64,000 bases of DNA, taken from NCBI RefSeq assembly GCF_016086655.4, contig NC_052143.2:27853886-27917885 (forward strand), written 5' to 3'. Below are positions 59,950 to 64,000 of the stretch, piece by piece. Numbering within the stretch: the stretch's first letter is position 1; every line of letters begins with the position of its first letter. The DNA comes from Lepeophtheirus salmonis. Lineage: Eukaryota > Arthropoda > Copepoda > Siphonostomatoida > Caligidae. The notes below the pieces were generated by a model that was not told the origin of the DNA, did not search any database, and saw only the letters and a program-made list of their open reading frames with translations. The translations under genes and the position numbers were made by a program.

Positions 59950-60735
59950 TATGCCCTCTTGTTGTGCGCCGTGAATTACAGGAATCGTTCTTGAGCTGAG
60001 GGAATGCCACTTTTTTCATTTCAGGGGACATATTCCTTGGAATGCAATGGGTCCTAAAAATAAAATGAAATCTTTGGAAACCATAATATAATTCTCGATT
60101 GTGCTCTAAACATTTTGAAGAAATAAGGAATTCCAACATTGTTTAAACATCTAAAACCTAAAGTTCCAAGGCTCGCCATGAACCCATTTTCATTCGGGAA
60201 AACAATGTTGATTCAAAGAAAAATTAATAATGATGAAAATCTCAAGCAACTTTTAAATTTCGAATTTCAGGTAAAAAAAGATCTCCACAATTTCAATAAT
60301 TTACTCCTTATTTGGAACCTCCTACTTCCGAAAATAGAGAAATAGACTTGTGGACATGAATCTAATTTCATTAACAATAGAAGATGAAACTTCTTATAAT
60401 GATATATATATACTTTTTATTTTGCATTAGTTACTTTATCCTTAGAAAATAATAATTGTATGTATTACAGATATTTCTCCTTAGGTAAAACATTTAAAGG
60501 AAATAAATAACATCATATAAATCCAACTTGAAGTCTATGAAGCAGAAATAAGGGAATTAAAGAAGAAGCTGAAGGTGAAAGATGTCAAAATTTGGGACGC
60601 AGAATCAAAGCTTAAGTCTTTAAAAATGCGCATCTCTTCGGTATTTAATTCAAACCAAATAAAATTTTTAAGTTGCAAGTCTTCACATTCGAAAATCCGC
60701 CTTTGGTCTAATAAAACCATTGAGAATTCACTTCA
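59950..60735 (+). pseudogene. P-superfamily THAP transposase relic 9, N-terminal part
   Basis: The THAP region is degenerate: CCAP, then HFRGHIPWNAMG, and NSRLCSKHFEEI (60.10 kb). A linker follows (60139-60345), ending near LLLPKIEK. Downstream, 60.55-60.73 kb encodes LKKKLKVKDVKIWDAESKLK (coiled coil) and NSNQIKFLSCKSSHSK with WSNKTIENSLQLRI, the segment before the catalytic core in THAP9/P transposases. It stops abruptly at 60735 where gypsy sequence begins on the other strand. Dead. Confidence 0.78.
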
Positions 60736-61215
60736 GTTAAGAATTGTTGTCCAATTAATCTATTACGCCAAGAACTGTTTGGATCAATTTGCAAAAATAC
60801 AGGTTTCATTCAAATCTTATATAACTATTCGGGTAAGCTTACGAAGGTATTTGCCTTTTTCGGGACGATTGAGCATTCGCAATTGCTTTAACTTTGATTC
60901 GACTGGGCTGGTTCTCTTTTCGCTTATAATACGTCCCAAGAATTCGATACTTGATTAAAAAAATTCACTCATTTCAAAACTATAAGACAACACTTGAAGG
61001 TCTTCCTTTACATGGTTATGATGTTCCTTCTATGTGGTTGGAACTATCATAATATCGTCGATATAGGCGAAAACAAAACTCATTTGGCTGAAAAGAGAAT
61101 CAATTAGTCCATGAAACGTATTTGACGCATAACGTAGACCAAAGAAGTTCCATAAAGTCCAGCGCATGTAGTAATTGCCGTTTTCTTGGTTTCATCATAA
61201 GACATTGGTACTTGG
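60735..61215 (-). pseudogene. Ty3/gypsy reverse transcriptase fragment
   Basis: Minus-strand frames: DYQVPMSYDETKKTAITT (61.21-61.15 kb), then after a 1-base shift FGLRYASNTFHGLIDSLFSQ and FVFAYIDDIMIV, where YIDD is the polymerase active site; then IEFLGRIISEKRTSPVESKL (60.95 kb) and a short connection piece. This is the RT palm and the start of the connection domain. It ends at the P relic. It may be the pol part of the element whose gag and protease lie at 62.6-63.6 kb. Confidence 0.85.
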
Positions 61216-61225
61216 TAATCGTGAC

Positions 61226-61287
61226 CGGAAGTTACGTCCTGTCCAGTTTCGCCCTGCGGAAGTTACGCCCTGTCCAGTTTCGCCCTC
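61226..61287. repeat. 31-bp tandem duplication
   Basis: GGAAGTTACG[T/C]CCTGTCCAG...CGCCCT occurs twice head to tail (61227 and 61258), differing at one base. It is much more GC-rich than its surroundings and sits at the upstream limit of the RT fragment. Confidence 0.95.
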
Positions 61288-61289
61288 AT

Positions 61290-62350
61290 ATATATATTAT
61301 AGCATAAGTGTATCTTCCGCATATAATTTAAGGTCTTCCTTCACTTCAACTTGAAGCCCTTTGTAATTAATTATGAAATTATGGCATTTAAGTAATTAAT
61401 ATGAAATAATTGTAGTTTCTTATCATAATGAATTCGAACTATTTTTTTTACCGGTGAGGGAAAAGAGGAAGAACGAACACAATTAAATAATTTTGAATCA
61501 TCATTGACATAATAAGTGGGAGTACAGGGAGGATTTTAATTTTACATGTTCTTAGTCTTGTACTCAAGAAGTTGTTACACTTTTTAACATATACTTTGAG
61601 TATTTGCAATTCCTATATTGCTTGTTAATAACTTTTTGGCATGAAATGTTTAAATTAAATAGGATGAGACTTGCAACGATCAGAATCCCTTTGAATTATC
61701 CCTGGTAAGAAATATAAAATATTCAATTTTTAATATTTTGAAGCTAAATCAAGGAATCTTTTTCAGCTTTTTTATTCATCATATCTCAAGACGGATTAAG
61801 ATCAGGATCGACCGTAGCCCTAGGTTTCCAGTGGCCATTGAATAACGTAACAGAGACGTTTTTGAGTATACCACAAAGGATTTAATATATTAATATCAAG
61901 GGTAACTATAGATCGCCTTCCTTGATTAATATATGGTCGTGCTTGGCAAAAACTCCATAAACCTTTCAAGGAGAGGAAGGAAAGGGTTTTTACGATATAT
62001 ACCATAATTATTCATTCTATTTACAACTAAGACTAAGATTTTGTACTGGGACGAATAATACCTCGTTAGAATATAATATAAATATAAAATGGCATATTTT
62101 ATGTTGTTTTTTTTTGCATAATCTTTGAAAATGAACTATCAGTACCAGATCGAAAGAGGGGGATCATGGAAACCCTTTTTCAGTATACCGATCTCCCTCG
62201 GGATAGTTATTTCTATGACAGCAATGTTTCGATTGAATTGTTGTTGCTACAGGGACGACTTTAATTTTACATGTTCTTGGGTCTTTTATTGCTATTGGGC
62301 ATATTATTGTTACGTGGAACACAAATAATAGAATAAACAATATACATAAT
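61290..62350. other. Unclassified sequence between gypsy pieces
   Basis: A short element ACTTTAATTTTACATGTTCTT occurs near 61535 and 62258, suggesting a diverged repeat. The 61820-62005 (-) frame (GLWSFCQARPYINQGRRSIV) is not recognised. No RT, RNase H or integrase is visible here. Confidence 0.4.
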
Positions 62351-62359
62351 ATATATTTA

Positions 62360-62575
62360 TTCTATAAATTCGCCATACCTCTTTACTATAATGGGAGTTT
62401 CATTTTCCATAATAATATGAACTCGACCTCTACAACCATCTCGCTCGCATTTCCAATAAGTCTTGTGACATGTTTAATAAGATACTCTATAGATGTGACT
62501 GCAGTCATCCACAAGGTTTAGACCGCCTCTTCTCGTTTTTATAAGGTATACCATATCTCTTACTCCAGACAACTA
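62360..62575 (-). pseudogene. FLYWCH-type zinc finger relic
   Basis: One minus frame reads RGGLNLVDDCSHIYRVSY, a stop, then TYWKCERDGCRGRVHIIM and ENETPIIV. This is the FLYWCH pattern: aromatic Y, YW.C, then C.GR before a terminal His segment, whose final His pair is not seen. FLYWCH fingers are common in Mutator-like and other transposases as well as host proteins. The single stop (TAA) lies between the Y and the YW.C motif. It separates the gypsy protease from the RT fragment, so it probably marks another nested element. Confidence 0.65.
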
Positions 62576-62607
62576 ACCAGATTGTTCGTTTATCATTAAT
62601 AATGTAT

Positions 62608-63603
62608 TTAAAATGTACTCCCCTTTAGGTGGTTTTTGTACAACATAAGTAACTTAAAGTCTATAACAATACATAGCAAATATTGAATTCGTGAGCTCTG
62701 AAGCAAATAATTGACTAGTTCGAGCCTAATATAGAGATTTATCCCTCCACACGTTTCTACTAGAGCGCCATTGCCTGCAATGAGTTGAGGGAGCACTACT
62801 TTATTAGGATCTTGAGCAAATGATGTTGGAAGTACAGATATCTGTGATCCCGTATCAATGAGAAATTTGATTCCGTTACTAGTCACAAAGAGGAGTTTGC
62901 TGGGAGAATTATAGAGATTTAACATCGGGACGATTCCCCGACACCATATTAGTTTTTTTGAGCCAGGAGTTTGGAACACTTATGTCTTCTTTCCCCACTT
63001 TTATAATAGAAACATTCTTCTTTTTTGTTGGTTCCACGATACATGGGCAACTGGTTATCCTTGATCGTATTTAACACACTGGATGTCTCCGTCATAGTCG
63101 AATTGAATTTTATAATTCTTATAAATTCGTCTAAGCCAACATCCGCGAACTGCACTGAGAGTCCATTCTTATTGGTTTTTGGAAGACTCCTCACGAGAAT
63201 CTGTTTTATTATAGATTCCCTTAGCTGGGTTATGTTTCGAAAGATAATTTATTGCATGACTAACAATCTCAGTCACAATTTCACCAGGATTCTCAATTAG
63301 TTAAAAAATAATTTCCATCTTGTCTGGAGTTGATATCTCATATTCTTTCAGAATTTTGGACTTTAAGCCAGAGTAAGGAGTATCACTCAAACTCTCCTCC
63401 TCATCGTCGAAGAGATCCAGAACTTTGTCGTCCACACCCGACAGTAAATGGTAATATTTTTCAGTCTCTTCCGAGACCTTAGACAATCTATATTGAGCCT
63501 CAAGTTGGCGACACCAGGACTTGGGTTTGTCCGGCCAAAAAGGGATAATTTTAATTTTTCCTGCCACTGGAGGGACTTCTGCAACTTGGCCGCTTCTAGC
63601 CAT
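62608..63603 (-). pseudogene. Ty3/gypsy (CsRn1-like) gag and protease
   Basis: The gag frame probably starts at ATG 63603 (MARSGQVAEVPPV) rather than at the earlier in-frame ATG, because the upstream codons overlap the primer site. It has IIPFWPDKPKSWCRQLEAQY and EKYYHLLSGVDDKVLDLFDD, the usual capsid motifs, and stops at 63301. A second frame (63194-62949) gives the end of capsid and ECFYYKSGERRHKCSK, a knuckle of the C..H....C type with Tyr in the His position. The protease (62979-62608) has FLIDTGSQISVLPTS, the DTGS active site, and later LVETCGGINLYIRLEL. Frame breaks between gag parts and loss of downstream pol make it defective. Confidence 0.85.
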
Positions 63604-63619
63604 CACGTCGGAGTCACCA
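63602..63619 (-). other. Primer-binding site, tRNA-Trp type
   Basis: Read on the minus strand, TGGTGACTCCGACGTGAT matches the complement of the 3' end of arthropod tRNA-Trp (CCA plus acceptor stem) with about two mismatches. tRNA-Trp priming is characteristic of the CsRn1 clade of Ty3/gypsy elements. It lies just upstream of, and overlaps by two bases, the presumed gag ATG. Confidence 0.7.
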
Positions 63620-63639
63620 GTTTGGCTGCCCCAATATGA

Positions 63640-64000
63640 GGTCTTACTCACTTAGACTCACAAACATACTGCTTTATTCCAGTAAAATCTATCTACATTA
63701 TGATTCAACGATATAGTCCTCAGGGGAGAACCGCTCATATTTACCGGCTTAGCTCATCGCTACATAACTATGACGTGTCATTACATTTTTTTAATACGTA
63801 GCTGTTTCTTTGCTTATTTCTATTACATCATTAGACCACCATTAGATTTTCTTTCTATCAAAGAATAATTATGGCTGTCCGTTACATAGCTGTAAAGATG
63901 TTCCAAGCACTCAGGACATATTAAATGCTTGGATACTGATTTGATAACATATCCAGCAATTTAAACAACAACACATTCTTCAAATTGAGAAAGGCTTGGG
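63640..64000 (-). mobile_element. 5' LTR of the gypsy element, partial
   Basis: The minus strand upstream of the primer site has a polyadenylation-like GGAATAAAGC and ends GTGAGTAAGACCTCA before ATATTGGGG. This is where the LTR should be. It continues past the window edge, so its start and the target duplication are not visible. No coding sequence is present. Confidence 0.6.

Noticed and set aside
1..64000. tRNA, rRNA or small RNA genes
   Set aside because: I looked for cloverleaf-type TTC-box sequence and rRNA-like GC-rich blocks and saw none; a covariance-model search would be needed to exclude them.

Overview
This is an AT-rich animal nuclear window with spliced genes, long non-coding stretches and very many transposon remains. 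The three host genes match arthropod-type orthologues. The dense P-element/THAP relics and tRNA-Trp-primed Ty3 elements fit a crustacean, and a caligid copepod (sea louse) is my best guess; this is inference from repeat content, not proof.

Host genes lie between 47.9 and 56.5 kb. CCZ1 (+, intronless, 457 aa, 47928-49301) faces ataxin-2 (-, seven coding exons, 801 aa, 50765-53540), and C1D (-, two exons, 131 aa, 56049-56531) lies upstream of ataxin-2. They act separately: CCZ1 in Rab7 activation on late endosomes, ataxin-2 in mRNA translation and stability, C1D in nuclear exosome RNA processing. They are neighbours, not a pathway. About 310 bp of polypyrimidine/polypurine DNA lies just upstream of ataxin-2.

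Most of the rest is nested mobile DNA. (1) A roughly 1.9 kb non-autonomous transposon family, here called element A, occurs in at least nine full or partial copies (2.3-4.2, 6.7-7.3, 16.9-17.3, 19.0-20.0, 22.9-24.8, 24.8-26.8, 26.8-28.7, 33.0-33.9, 57.8-59.7 kb). It has related but non-identical terminal repeats and keeps the degenerate N-terminus of a BED/hAT-like transposase; a C-terminal piece of a related transposase lies at 30.4-31.1 kb. (2) P-superfamily transposases with THAP domains occur at ten loci (4.6-6.6, 17.4-18.4, 20.0-22.0, 31.3-33.0, 34.0-35.8, 37.7-39.2, 41.1-42.4, 43.9-46.9, 57.1, 60.0-60.7 kb). The 43.9-46.9 kb copy keeps both terminal inverted repeats. (3) A degenerate APE-type LINE lies at 9.8-13.7 kb (-). 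(4) Ty3/gypsy remains lie at 22.3-22.9 kb (RNase H and integrase N-terminus) and 60.7-64 kb (LTR, tRNA-Trp-like primer site, gag, protease, RT fragment), with a FLYWCH zinc-finger relic between protease and RT. Smaller gag/protease relics lie at 15.5-16.7 and 29.7-30.0 kb.

The most notable structures are a 3.9 kb palindrome of two opposed element A copies (24.8-28.7 kb); a 1.3-1.5 kb inverted duplication of an internally deleted P element whose copies share the same stop codon (31.7-33.0 and 37.7-39.2 kb); a nearly complete 2.93 kb P element inside an LTR-like repeat; and perfect long-arm hairpins inside individual element A copies that look like template-switch products.
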